From the IMG/VR virus record IMGVR_UViG_3300044800_000230, positions 1-61,891 of that record: a stretch of DNA of 61,891 bases; one strand, given 5' to 3'. Both the position numbers and the translations under genes were made by a program. Each line of letters begins with the position of its first letter. Position 1 is the stretch's first letter. The notes beneath the pieces were generated by a model. That model saw only the letters and a program-made list of their open reading frames with translations, did not search any database and had not been told where the DNA came from. This stretch comes from a virus. Below are positions 49,257-56,996 of the stretch, one piece after another.

Positions 49257-49366
49257 TTTACCCTTCCCTCTGTTTTTGTTTTTTCATTTTCTATCTTTGC
49301 AAGGGCACAAGTTAGACATTTCCGATTAGGTTTGGCTGGATGCTTTCTACATATGAATTTTCTCAT
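49253..49366 (-). CDS. Zinc-finger-like mini-protein
   Basis: 37 residues. FICRKHPAKPNRKCLTCALA has a C-x2-H ... C-x2-C zinc pattern; the tail is polar. It overlaps the next start by 4 bases. Confidence 0.5.
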   Translation of the reverse strand: MRKFICRKHPAKPNRKCLTCALAKIENEKTKTEGRVK

Positions 49367-49367
49367 G

Positions 49368-49625
49368 TTAAGCCTCTTTTATGCCTTTTGACCGGAGAGA
49401 TCCCTTTTCTTTGTGCCTTAGAGGGGGGTTTTTGCAGTCTAAACCGACCAAACACGAGACTTCAGCATAGGGTGAGTGTCTGTATAGGGGGCAATGGGTC
49501 GAAATGCATTTTTCACCCGTATAGCCATTACATTCATAGCAATTTGCCCAAATAGCCTGTTTACGGGTAAGAGGCTTTCCTTCAGTGAACTTTTTATGCT
49601 CGGAAGCACCCTTAATTTGACTCAT
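49368..49625 (-). CDS. Cys-rich protein
   Basis: 85 residues. AIWANCYECNGYTGEKCIST followed by HCPLYRHSPYAEVSCLVGLD has CxxC plus several further Cys/His, like short phage zinc proteins. Its start overlaps the ParB-like stop. The role is unknown. Confidence 0.6.
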   Translation of the reverse strand: MSQIKGASEHKKFTEGKPLTRKQAIWANCYECNGYTGEKCISTHCPLYRHSPYAEVSCLVGLDCKNPPLRHKEKGSLRSKGIKEA

Positions 49626-50392
49626 TTTTTATAATTCCACCTTTTATTCCAATCTGAATACATCCGATTTTGATTTGAAATTAATTTCGACAAAAATTGT
49701 ATAATTGACTCAGTTTCCATTTTTGTCTTTTCACCATCTTCGCAGGCCTGTAAAATATTAGAAAATACTTTACCTAATTTTTTATTGAAGTGAGTAAACA
49801 TCTGCCTTATCTCCATCCGACCAGTTCCATTTGTTGAAACTTTTCTATTTTTAATCCACTCATGGATTTTTTCTTTGGGAATGTCGAGGGCTTTAGAAAT
49901 GACAGGTAAAGTTGAACCTTTTGCTAAAAGGTCAAAAACATCATTTTTCTTATTGTTGTTGATTTTCCATACAGCGCTATGATAAGAAGTTCGGATTAAT
50001 GATTTGGGAAGTATTTTGGAAAATTCATCAAAGATTCTTTTTCTTGAATATTTTTTTTCAACCAGAAGAATCATTGTTCGGCATATATCGTTTTTAGTTG
50101 GAGGCAGGGGTCCACCAATATTGGAACTGAGTGCTAATTTTACGATTTCAATAGTGCTATCTTCGTTGATAACCTCTGCTTCGATTATCTCTATATTTGC
50201 ATCTTTGTACGCTTCAATGCGGTGTCTCCCATCTATGATGTAATAATCTTTTGTAATTTTAATTGGAGGCAAAGGAACTCCACCCTCTATTAGACTCCAA
50301 AGATAGAGTTCATGCTCATGGTTAATAATGCTACGGATACCAAAACGATCCTTCAGTTCCGATATTTTGACTTGAATAATAATCTTTCCCAT
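49622..50392 (-). CDS. ParB-like nuclease-domain protein
   Basis: 256 residues behind AAAGGAGGCATAAA. The N-terminal domain has ISELKDRFGIRSIINHEHEL, LPPIKITKDYYIIDGRHRIE and ALSSNIGGPLPPTKNDICRT, the Box I/II layout of ParB/Srx domains. An HTH-like segment (STLPVISKALDIPKEKIHEW) follows. It pairs with the upstream helical protein, as in many phages and plasmids. It may regulate early genes or modify DNA (inference). Confidence 0.75.
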   Translation of the reverse strand: MGKIIIQVKISELKDRFGIRSIINHEHELYLWSLIEGGVPLPPIKITKDYYIIDGRHRIEAYKDANIEIIEAEVINEDSTIEIVKLALSSNIGGPLPPTKNDICRTMILLVEKKYSRKRIFDEFSKILPKSLIRTSYHSAVWKINNNKKNDVFDLLAKGSTLPVISKALDIPKEKIHEWIKNRKVSTNGTGRMEIRQMFTHFNKKLGKVFSNILQACEDGEKTKMETESIIQFLSKLISNQNRMYSDWNKRWNYKK

Positions 50393-50393
50393 T

Positions 50394-50963
50394 TTATGCC
50401 TCCTTTATCCAATTAATAAAAAGTTCTTTGTCGTATGAATCTGCCATAGCCCAATATTTCTTTAATTGTTTTAGAACGACACTGTCCTCTATGATTTCAT
50501 CTTGTTCATTCTCTTCCCCATTAACAATGTTCTCTTCTGGCCTTGCCATCGGCAACCCATCAATTACATCTTTTACGTGTTTCGCTGTTACTTTTCCATC
50601 CGGTGCAGTCTCAACTGCTTTCTGCCATACTTTCTTTTGTTGTTCTGGTTCGAGAGATGCAAGGGCGGCGGCGTGTGATTCTTTTTGGGGAAGATTGTCG
50701 GAAATTTCCGACAAATTCTGTGAAATCTGTGCGGCTCCAATTAACTCATAGGCTCTTTGTCGTTTTAAATCCCATCTCTCTTTGCAATATTCCTCAAAGG
50801 TTTGGAAAATAAGTTTATAAAGTTTCTCTTTTTGAATAATTAAGAGAGCAGTTCCAACTTCTACGAAATGAGCCATTCCCTTTTCAATGATTTTTTCTAA
50901 TTGATTAAGTCGTTTCTCAGTATCCGTGGATAATTTAAATTGGTGATCTATAGCAAGTTCCAT
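50394..50963 (-). CDS. First gene of the leftward operon; phage/plasmid helical protein
   Basis: 189 residues from the ATG behind AAGGAGG. HFVEVGTALLIIQKEKLYKL, FEEYCKERWDLKRQRAYELI and KKVWQKAVETAPDGKVTAKH are blocks of a protein that often accompanies ParB-like genes in phages and plasmids. The second block looks like an HTH. The leader after the promoter at 50991-51020 is only about 20 bases. Confidence 0.7.
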   Translation of the reverse strand: MELAIDHQFKLSTDTEKRLNQLEKIIEKGMAHFVEVGTALLIIQKEKLYKLIFQTFEEYCKERWDLKRQRAYELIGAAQISQNLSEISDNLPQKESHAAALASLEPEQQKKVWQKAVETAPDGKVTAKHVKDVIDGLPMARPEENIVNGEENEQDEIIEDSVVLKQLKKYWAMADSYDKELFINWIKEA

Positions 50964-50990
50964 CAGCAACCTCCTTGATTGTTGATGGGA

Positions 50991-51020
50991 AGATTACCAC
51001 AAAAGGTAAATCCTTGTCAA
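50991..51020 (-). promoter_or_regulatory. Leftward early promoter with operator
   Basis: Leftward strand: TTGACA (51015-51020), 18-base spacer, TAATCT (50991-50996). Overlapping the -10 is the inverted repeat TTACC-ACAAAA-GGTAA (50994-51009). The same repeat is found in the divergent promoter at 51312-51327, so both should be controlled by one repressor. Confidence 0.75.
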
Positions 51021-51048
51021 GTCTTTTTTTTGATAAATAAATTATTTC

Positions 51049-51291
51049 TTATTTTTCTTCGGAATCGGAATCTTCGATTAACTCTCGGAGGGGTATGTGG
51101 AAGACCTTTGAAATCTTAATTAGAACATCTACTGGAATTGTATGTTGTCGATTATATTGACCATCTTCGTAATTCTTAATATTAGACTTGGACTCACTTA
51201 TCATTAAACCAAAGGTTTCCCTTGATAGTTTGCCTCTAATCTTTCTAATTCTTTTTGCTATTCTTTTTATCTCTTTTTCTGGATGTTCCAT
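51049..51291 (-). CDS. XRE-family HTH regulator
   Basis: 80 residues. IAKRIRKIRGKLSRETFGLM, ISESKSNIKNYEDGQYNRQ and VDVLIKISKVFHIPLRELIE form an HTH_3 domain with almost nothing else. It lies between the two operator-bearing promoters, so it or the 51338 product is the immunity repressor. It may be Cro-like, given the lack of a dimerisation domain. No clear ribosome-binding site. Confidence 0.75.
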   Translation of the reverse strand: MEHPEKEIKRIAKRIRKIRGKLSRETFGLMISESKSNIKNYEDGQYNRQHTIPVDVLIKISKVFHIPLRELIEDSDSEEK

Positions 51292-51300
51292 AAAAATATC

Positions 51301-51330
51301 TTGACTTTCAATTACCTATTGTGGTAAAGT
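51301..51330 (+). promoter_or_regulatory. Rightward promoter with operator, giving a leaderless message
   Basis: TTGACT (51301-51306), 18-base spacer, TAAAGT (51325-51330). The operator TTACC-TATTGT-GGTAA (51312-51327) overlaps the -10. The ATG of the next gene is at 51338, seven bases past the -10 hexamer, where transcription should start. Confidence 0.7.
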
Positions 51331-51337
51331 CCCCACT

Positions 51338-51538
51338 ATGAATGAGAAGAAAATCAAAAAAAGGTTAATCGACCTCGGTTTAACTCAAACCGAACTCAGC
51401 CAACAGATCAACATTCCAAGGAATCGAATTAATGATGCAATAAAGGGTAGGCGAGAGGGCAGACGCTACACCCAACAAATCCTTGATTTCCTTTACCCAC
51501 TCATTAATTCAAAAAAAGGGAACTTGCCCACAGGTTGA
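51338..51538 (+). CDS. Small HTH regulator, probably translated from a leaderless mRNA
   Basis: 66 residues. KRLIDLGLTQTELSQQINIP, RNRINDAIKGRREGRRYTQQ and ILDFLYPLI form an XRE-type HTH. The start codon coincides with the predicted transcription start, and there is no Shine-Dalgarno sequence, as with lambda cI from PRM. Either a repressor or Cro-like partner of the 51291 gene. Confidence 0.75.
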   Translation: MNEKKIKKRLIDLGLTQTELSQQINIPRNRINDAIKGRREGRRYTQQILDFLYPLINSKKGNLPTG

Positions 51539-51601
51539 TACTTGCAAAGACTGTTCCATAATAAAAACAGTTGCCATTTCTGTAAACCGACGGAAGAAAT
51601 C

Positions 51602-51618
51602 ATGCCAAGTTTTGGCAT
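51602..51618. promoter_or_regulatory. Palindrome, possible regulator site
   Basis: ATGCCAA-GTT-TTGGCAT, a perfect 7-base inverted repeat in the non-coding stretch between the HTH gene and the integrase. It could be an operator or recombination accessory site. Confidence 0.4.
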
Positions 51619-51670
51619 AAATGACAACAATTTGCGTCAAAAAATAGAGGGGAGCACCAACTCTCCTCTT

Positions 51671-51728
51671 AGAGGGGCCAGGGAGCGGAACCTTTTGGAA
51701 GGGGTGACAAGTCCCTGGCCTCTTTTTT
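51671..51728 (+). terminator. Long-stem terminator before the integrase
   Basis: AGAGGggCCAGGGA (51671-51684) pairs with TCCCTGGCCTCT (51712-51723), followed by TTTTTT. A smaller AGAGG.GAG/CTC.CCTCT hairpin lies just upstream (51648-51670). It ends the message of the 51338 gene. Confidence 0.75.
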
Positions 51729-51833
51729 GAAATTCTATCAAATCATTAAGTTTTGGGCAACTATTTTTTGAGGGGGGACTTTACAGCCATGACCACAATT
51801 GATATGCTTCTCTGTTTAGAGGAGGGCGAAACC

Positions 51834-52919
51834 ATGAAAGGGAGCATATCAAATTACAAAGAAAATCGGTGGAGGATCAGGCTGTATTGGAAGGGTCAGA
51901 GAGTGCAGATTTATCGAAACAAGAGAGGGGAGATCCTCGAAGGGAAGGTTCAGGCTCAAAAGGCTTGGATTCACCTAAATCAGGAGATCGAGGATAAAAT
52001 CTTTGACCTATCAGAATGGACTAAGGAGAAGCCTTTCCTTCTAAAGAACGCCTTTGAGATATTCCAGAAGGCCAAACAGTGTGAACAGGAGTGGAAATAC
52101 GCCAGGGGTAGGGCGTTTAAGAATTACATTAAGCCCCAATTTGGTGACATGGATATACGGGAGATTACCACCACTCACGTCAATCAATTTCATGGGCATC
52201 TCATAAGCAAAGGATTGAAGGGAAAGACGATCAAGAATATTCTTGGGGTCCTTCGTTCAATTCTCCGGTTCAACGGCATTGGTCAAAAGATTATATGGCC
52301 CGTGATTGAGGTCCAGACTGAACCTGTGAAGTGGCTCACCCGGGACCAGCAAGAGATGATCATGGAATATCTGGAAGAAGAGGATAGGGCTATCTTCCGG
52401 TTCCTACAAATCACAGGCTGCCGACCTTCTGAGGCGTGTGCTTTACAGAGGGATGACATTGATTGGAGTCATGGGATTATCACCGTCAGACACAGCATGG
52501 GACTTAGGCGAAGGGTGATTGATCATACAAAGACGTCAAGAATCAAGATTATCCCTATCTCTGTTTTTGGGGAGTATACTTCGATCCTCAAACCTAAAGA
52601 AGTGACTCCTTTTATTTTCAGTCGAGACGGCCGCCCTTACCATAAACAACGCCTTCAAAGGGCGTGGTTAAGAACTGTCAAGAAAGCTCAACAAAAATAT
52701 CCTGTCCCTTCAATCCACGTCAAAAATGCCTTCCGACACTCGATGGCTTCGCAACTCATCAATGCCGGAGTTCCTATCGAAGCGATTTCAAAGATGCTCG
52801 GCCATTCTTCCATCCGTATGACCGAGAAAGTCTATGCCAATATTCTGCCCGAGACAGCTTGGGGATACAGGAAATTAATTTCATTTGAGATAAAAGAAAA
52901 GGCAAATGGCAATTCTTAA
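51834..52919 (+). CDS. int: Tyrosine integrase
   Basis: 361 residues from the ATG behind GAGGAGGGCG; in-frame ATGs at 51753 and 51789 are possible. An N-terminal arm-binding domain (GSISNYKENRWRIRLYWKGQ) and a core-binding domain precede the catalytic domain, which has Arg in ITGCRPSEACAL, Arg/His in AFRHSMASQL, His in MLGHSSIRMT and the Tyr nucleophile in EKVYANIL. It acts on the tRNA-like att core at 53538. Confidence 0.93.
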   Translation: MKGSISNYKENRWRIRLYWKGQRVQIYRNKRGEILEGKVQAQKAWIHLNQEIEDKIFDLSEWTKEKPFLLKNAFEIFQKAKQCEQEWKYARGRAFKNYIKPQFGDMDIREITTTHVNQFHGHLISKGLKGKTIKNILGVLRSILRFNGIGQKIIWPVIEVQTEPVKWLTRDQQEMIMEYLEEEDRAIFRFLQITGCRPSEACALQRDDIDWSHGIITVRHSMGLRRRVIDHTKTSRIKIIPISVFGEYTSILKPKEVTPFIFSRDGRPYHKQRLQRAWLRTVKKAQQKYPVPSIHVKNAFRHSMASQLINAGVPIEAISKMLGHSSIRMTEKVYANILPETAWGYRKLISFEIKEKANGNS

Positions 52920-53463
52920 AGACAAAGTGATAGTTGATCTATGCTCTGGTAGCGGGAATTGGTCAGAACCATATAGGAAGGCTGGATATATTGTTATTCG
53001 ACACGATATTGCAATGGGGCCAGATCACGATGTTCGATTCTTGCCAAAGCCTAAAATAAAAACTTACTGTGTTCTTGCTGCCCCCCCTTGCACTTATTTT
53101 GCTTCATCCGGTGCAAGATGGAAAAGAACTTCAGCGGAAATGATTGAGGGTTTATCGGTTGTTGATGCATGTTTGAGATATATAATTTTTTCAAACCCCC
53201 ATTTCTGGGCCTTGGAAAATCCAGTAGGGAAATTAAGTTCGTTTTTAGGTAAACCCGATTATTATTTTGACCCATGTGATTTTGGTGATTCTTATACTAA
53301 AAAAACTTGTCTTTGGGGAAAGTTCAATAAACCGATACTGAAACCTGTTCAACCGGTAGGTAAAAATCCAATCCATTTTATGTCACCATCCCCAAATCGG
53401 GGGATTAACAGAAGCATTACACCATTAAAATTTGCAGAGGCATTTTTTGAAGCAAATCAATGA
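52906..53463 (+). CDS. Short DNA cytosine methyltransferase-like protein
   Basis: 185 residues overlapping the integrase end by 14 bases. DLCSGSGNWSEPYRKAGY is the SAM-binding motif, CVLAAPPCTYFASSGARWKR carries the catalytic PPC, and FWALENPVGKL the ENP motif. It is a compact C5-methyltransferase with little target-recognition domain, of a kind common in phages. It probably protects phage DNA from host restriction. Confidence 0.82.
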   Translation: MAILKDKVIVDLCSGSGNWSEPYRKAGYIVIRHDIAMGPDHDVRFLPKPKIKTYCVLAAPPCTYFASSGARWKRTSAEMIEGLSVVDACLRYIIFSNPHFWALENPVGKLSSFLGKPDYYFDPCDFGDSYTKKTCLWGKFNKPILKPVQPVGKNPIHFMSPSPNRGINRSITPLKFAEAFFEANQ

Positions 53464-53482
53464 ATGGGTCACAAATGGGTCA
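53463..53482. repeat. Direct repeats next to the att site
   Basis: AATGGGTCA occurs twice with an 11-base period (53463-53471, 53474-53482), and ATGGGTC again near 53679. These are possible integrase arm-type sites flanking the att core. Confidence 0.4.
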
Positions 53483-53537
53483 TAATTCTGGAACTACATC
53501 GTAAGGGGTTAAAATTACAATGGAAATAAATATTGAC

Positions 53538-53563
53538 ACGAGGTTCGACTCCTCGTCCCCCAA
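53538..53563 (+). other. attP: attP-like core: tRNA 3'-end sequence
   Basis: CGAGG-TTCGACT-CCTCG is a complete T-arm (5-bp stem, canonical 7-base loop), followed by TCCCCCA and A, which fit the acceptor strand and discriminator of a tRNA with a TGGGGGA 5' end. The rest of a tRNA is absent. Phages integrating at tRNA genes carry exactly this 3' segment. It lies 0.6 kb after the integrase and before other phage genes. Confidence 0.7.
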
Positions 53564-53701
53564 TTCACATTCCTTTTTAATTTCCAGTATTAAACCCCGT
53601 TTTCAAACCACCAAACCAAATTCATTAATCATCTTAAACAACTACAAACCTGACATCAATGTTTATGCTGTGTCGCCAATGGGTCCCAGCAAGGAGATAC
53701 C

Positions 53702-54100
53702 ATGAATCGAATTATAAAATTTAGGGCGTGGGACAAGGAAGAGAATGTAATGGGTGAAGTGATAACTATGGATTTAATGGATGCTGGTTCAATCCGTTAT
53801 TTTTTAGACAATTCTAACGATATTTATGACCAATATAAAGAAAAATGTGAACTCATGCAATTCACTGGTCTCCTCGACAAGAATGGGAAGGAAATTTATG
53901 AAGGGGATATTATCAGGGAAGATGAATTTATCGGTGATGTACGATTTTTGCACGGATCTTTTCTTATCTGGTATGGAAATGTTCCTAATGATTGGTGTCA
54001 CGAATATATCCCCTGTTATGTCGAAACAGATCAGCTTAAAGATGGTGAAGTCATCGGAAATATTTATTCTAATCCTGAACTCCTCAAGGAGATAACATAA
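53702..54100 (+). CDS. YopX-family protein
   Basis: 132 residues with AAGGAG upstream. IIKFRAWDKEENVMGEVITM, LMQFTGLLDKNGKEIYEGDI and VRFLHGSFLIWYGNVPNDWC show the conserved YopX blocks (R-A-W-D, Q-F-T-G-L-x-D-x-x-G-K-x-I-Y-x-G-D-I). The function is unknown; common in temperate phage early regions. Confidence 0.88.
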   Translation: MNRIIKFRAWDKEENVMGEVITMDLMDAGSIRYFLDNSNDIYDQYKEKCELMQFTGLLDKNGKEIYEGDIIREDEFIGDVRFLHGSFLIWYGNVPNDWCHEYIPCYVETDQLKDGEVIGNIYSNPELLKEIT

Positions 54101-55305
54101 AAACACTTAAAGATTACCTATTCTATCGGGATGATTGGTCCACCATCTATTGTGGGGATTGTTTGGAAGTGATGAAAACCTTTTCTGAAAATTTAGTTGA
54201 TAGTGTTGTAACCGATCCTCCTTATGAACTTGGTTTTATGGGCAAGGCATGGGATAAAACGGGAATTGCTTACAATGTTGATATGTGGAAAGAAATTTTA
54301 AGGGTGTTGAAACCAGGCGGATACTTGCTTTCTTTTGGTGGTACCCGAACCTATCACCGTATGGCTTGTGCGATTGAAGATGCGGGGTTTGAGATAAGGG
54401 ATATGGTGGAATGGATGTATGGGAGCGGATTCCCGAAGTCGCTGAATATAGGCAAAACAATAGATAAGTTACAGGGGAATGGGAGGGAAGTGATTGGAAC
54501 AAAACAACACGCAAAAAAGGATTTTAAAAATAATCTTTATGCACAAGATTCAGCAAATAGAAATAATAAAAAAATATTTGGATATGGAAAAGAAGAATTA
54601 ACTAAAGGCAATTCCGACTGGGAAGGTTGGGGAACTGCCCTTAAACCAGCCCATGAACCTATCTGTATGGCAAGAAAGCCATTAAGTGAAAAGACCGTTG
54701 CCGAGAATGTCCTGAAATGGGGAACGGGGGGAATAAATGTTGATGGATGTAGGGTGCCGACCAATAGGGACAACGTAAACTCTCGCAAGGATAAGTCAGG
54801 GGGATGTGAATTTTTTATGAAAGGCGACAAGAGAGGCGAAACAGAATGGAATGGCGTACAAGGTCGCTTTCCCGCCAACCTCATCCACGATGGGAGTGAG
54901 GAAGTGGTGGAATTGTTTCTGGTAATAGGTAAAACGCATGGTGGTAGAAGTGGAAAACAATCAAATGGTATTTTTGGAAAATTTGGTGGTGAATATCAAG
55001 ATATAGGCGATTCCGGTTCCGCCGCCCGCTTCTTTTATTGTGCGAAGGCTTCAAAGAATGAACGAGGCAATGGCAACAATCATCCCACTGTCAAACCTAT
55101 TGTCCTTATGAAATATCTTATAAAACTTATTACCCCACCAAACGGAATAGTCCTCGATAATTTTATGGGAAGTGGATCAATTGGAAAGGCAGCAATATTA
55201 GAAGGATTTAATTTTATTGGAATTGAGAATGAGGGAAAATATTGTGAGATTTCAGTGAAGAGATTAAGGCAAGAGGTATTTGATTTTAGGAAGGAGCCCT
55301 CATGA
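54097..55305 (+). CDS. DNA adenine/cytosine-N4 methyltransferase with apparent ATA start
   Basis: 402 residues if started at ATA 54097. The conserved N-terminus (KDYLFYRDDWSTIYCGDCLE) lies before any ATG, GTG or TTG. AAGGAG sits five bases before the ATA, which overlaps the YopX stop (ATAA). Motif IV is VTDPPYELGFMGKAWD, followed by VLKPGGYLLSFGG. The C-terminal HPTVKPIVLMKYLI and LDNFMGSGSIGKAAILEGFN carry the SAM site, giving the beta-class order. It probably protects phage DNA from restriction. Confidence 0.85.
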   Translation: MKTLKDYLFYRDDWSTIYCGDCLEVMKTFSENLVDSVVTDPPYELGFMGKAWDKTGIAYNVDMWKEILRVLKPGGYLLSFGGTRTYHRMACAIEDAGFEIRDMVEWMYGSGFPKSLNIGKTIDKLQGNGREVIGTKQHAKKDFKNNLYAQDSANRNNKKIFGYGKEELTKGNSDWEGWGTALKPAHEPICMARKPLSEKTVAENVLKWGTGGINVDGCRVPTNRDNVNSRKDKSGGCEFFMKGDKRGETEWNGVQGRFPANLIHDGSEEVVELFLVIGKTHGGRSGKQSNGIFGKFGGEYQDIGDSGSAARFFYCAKASKNERGNGNNHPTVKPIVLMKYLIKLITPPNGIVLDNFMGSGSIGKAAILEGFNFIGIENEGKYCEISVKRLRQEVFDFRKEPS

Positions 55306-55385
55306 CACCTTTGGGTAAGCTCATTTTAGTGTGCCTCATATTTTGGGGAATCGTCATCGCGATGATTGTTAGGGGATGCGGATGA
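55302..55385 (+). CDS. Tiny membrane protein
   Basis: 27 residues: KLILVCLIFWGIVIAMIV is a membrane helix ending RGCG. ATGA overlaps at both ends and AAGGAG upstream support it. Confidence 0.5.
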   Translation: MTPLGKLILVCLIFWGIVIAMIVRGCG

Positions 55386-55564
55386 AATATGGGTCAGTGC
55401 ATCGAGGGCATTTTGTTTACACACCCAAACTGGAACCGGATGAAAGCAAGGGATCAGGACAAAATGAGCGACCTGGACACTGGCTCTCAATATTATCCCC
55501 GGCCTGGCTAAGGATTTTTCCTCCTTGGCAGGAACCCTCCCTGCAAATGCTGGGTCGGGGATAG
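55382..55564 (+). CDS. Small protein of unknown function
   Basis: 60 residues in overlap with the previous stop. YGSVHRGHFVYTPKLEPDES, then a Pro/Trp-rich tail (PPWQEPSLQM). Its 3' end contains a TAGGAGG that serves the next gene. It could be a decayed ORF. Confidence 0.4.
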   Translation: MKYGSVHRGHFVYTPKLEPDESKGSGQNERPGHWLSILSPAWLRIFPPWQEPSLQMLGRG

Positions 55565-55573
55565 GAGGTAATT

Positions 55574-56242
55574 ATCGGTAAAGCTCCTGCATTTCAATTC
55601 TATGTAAAAGACTGGTTAAGCGATCCAGAGCTTCAATGTGTATCAGCTTCCTCAAGAGGTTTGTGGATTGATGCCCTTTGCTATATGTGGGAAGCCCCAG
55701 AGAGAGGAAGGTTAACCGCAACGACAGAAGAACTTTCCAAATTACTCAGGGCTACCAATGGAGATTTCACACAATTCTTAAATGATCTAAAACGTCACAA
55801 ATTTGGTGATGTGACAATTCGTGACAACGAAGTGACATTAATAAATAGAAGGATGTTTAGGGAGCAAAAAGATAAAGAAAATCATATATTACGCCAAAAG
55901 AAGTATAGAACCAAACAAAAAAGTGACAAAGAAATGACGCCCCCTTCTTCTTCTTCATCTCCTTCTCCTACTCCAATACAAAAGAAAATATATAAAAGAA
56001 AAGTATTGTCTGATGATGAATTCTTAGCTTCTCTTAAAGAGAAATTCACCTGGATAGATTGGGAACAGACGATGATTAAGATGGATGCCTGGTTAATGGC
56101 TAATCCGGGAAGAAAAAAGACAAGGCGCTTTATTGTAAATTGGATAAATAAGATTGAAAAACCACTCAAAATAAAATCAAACATTGAAGGGGATTATCCA
56201 AGGGCGAGGGATGTTTTGAAAAAACAGGGGATAGAATATTGA
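55574..56242 (+). CDS. Replication-organizer-like protein with apparent ATC start
   Basis: 222 residues if started at ATC 55574. GKAPAFQFYVKDWLSDPELQ and SRGLWIDALCYMWEAPERGR are the conserved N-terminus of DUF1376/helicase-loader-type proteins and lie before the first ATG (55661). TAGGAGG precedes by five bases. The second half has a Ser/Pro linker and a C-terminal helical domain (DEFLASLKEKFTWIDWEQTM). It is likely to recruit host replication proteins. Confidence 0.75.
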   Translation: MGKAPAFQFYVKDWLSDPELQCVSASSRGLWIDALCYMWEAPERGRLTATTEELSKLLRATNGDFTQFLNDLKRHKFGDVTIRDNEVTLINRRMFREQKDKENHILRQKKYRTKQKSDKEMTPPSSSSSPSPTPIQKKIYKRKVLSDDEFLASLKEKFTWIDWEQTMIKMDAWLMANPGRKKTRRFIVNWINKIEKPLKIKSNIEGDYPRARDVLKKQGIEY

Positions 56243-56253
56243 AAGGAGGAGTT

Positions 56254-56502
56254 ATGGGACTAACACAACAGGACTTTAATTTAGTTAAAGGAATATCAGA
56301 TTCAGTAGAAAAAATTCTAAAATTATTAGAGGGGAAAATGACATTAGAACCAGAGGAGAAGCCAAAGGAAAAGTGTTGGTGTGATATGGATAAAGTTCTT
56401 TTTTGGAATTATAGAAAAGAGGGATTAATGCCATATCCAAATATTTTAAAACCAAATTTTTGTCCTGTCTGTGGTAAGCCAAAGAAGGAATGGGCCAAAT
56501 GA
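56254..56502 (+). CDS. Small zinc-ribbon protein
   Basis: 82 residues behind AAAGGAGGAGTT. A helical start (TQQDFNLVKGISDSVEKILK), then KCWCDMDKV and FCPVCGKPKKEW with the two Cys pairs of a zinc ribbon. Unknown. Confidence 0.65.
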   Translation: MGLTQQDFNLVKGISDSVEKILKLLEGKMTLEPEEKPKEKCWCDMDKVLFWNYRKEGLMPYPNILKPNFCPVCGKPKKEWAK

Positions 56503-56813
56503 TGCAAAAACTGAAGGATCGTAAGCGATCAGAAGCGGAGATCACCAAAGAGATCCGGGTATATCTCAAAATCAAAGGGGTTTGGCATTACAAACAATGG
56601 CAGGGATTAGGTTCGCTTCATGGAATAGCCGACATAATAGGGATTTATGGGGGTCAATATCTTGCCATAGAAGTGAAAAGGGAAGGTGGGAAACTCTCCG
56701 ATAAGCAATACTTTTTCCTCCAGAGAGTTAGAAAATTAGGGGGTCTTGCTTTTGTGGCCCGATCTCTTGAAGATGTTGACAACGGGTTGGCCGGAGAAGG
56801 AAAGCTTGAATGA
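56499..56813 (+). CDS. VRR-NUC nuclease
   Basis: 104 residues in ATGA overlap. SEAEITKEIRVYLKIKGVWH, KQWQGLGSLHGIADIIGIYG, LAIEVKREGGKLSDKQYFFL (the E-x-K metal motif) and KLGGLAFVARSLEDV follow the VRR-NUC fold. It may resolve branched DNA during replication or recombination. Confidence 0.87.
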   Translation: MMQKLKDRKRSEAEITKEIRVYLKIKGVWHYKQWQGLGSLHGIADIIGIYGGQYLAIEVKREGGKLSDKQYFFLQRVRKLGGLAFVARSLEDVDNGLAGEGKLE

Positions 56814-56992
56814 CCAATCATGACAAAGGGTTTGTCTTTGAATATCGCGATAAATTTAAGGGTGACAAGAAACTGCCGTGCCTCAAATGTTCTGATAGAA
56901 GGATATTGGCGTGTTCGAAGATAAAACTAAACGGGAAGATTGGGTGTGTGAAATTTAACAAATATGTCAGCCCGAGGGATGGGAGGAGGTGA
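56810..56992 (+). CDS. Four-Cys small protein
   Basis: 60 residues in ATGA overlap. LPCLKCSDRRILACSKIKLN and KIGCVKFNKYVSPRD have a zinc-binding Cys pattern. The end supplies the next ribosome-binding site. Unknown. Confidence 0.55.
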   Translation: MTNHDKGFVFEYRDKFKGDKKLPCLKCSDRRILACSKIKLNGKIGCVKFNKYVSPRDGRR

Positions 56993-56996
56993 GAAA

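Noticed and set aside
53520-53705. A 61-codon rightward frame across the att core
   Set aside because: It runs through the tRNA-like sequence, has no ribosome-binding site and is low-complexity; treated as non-coding.
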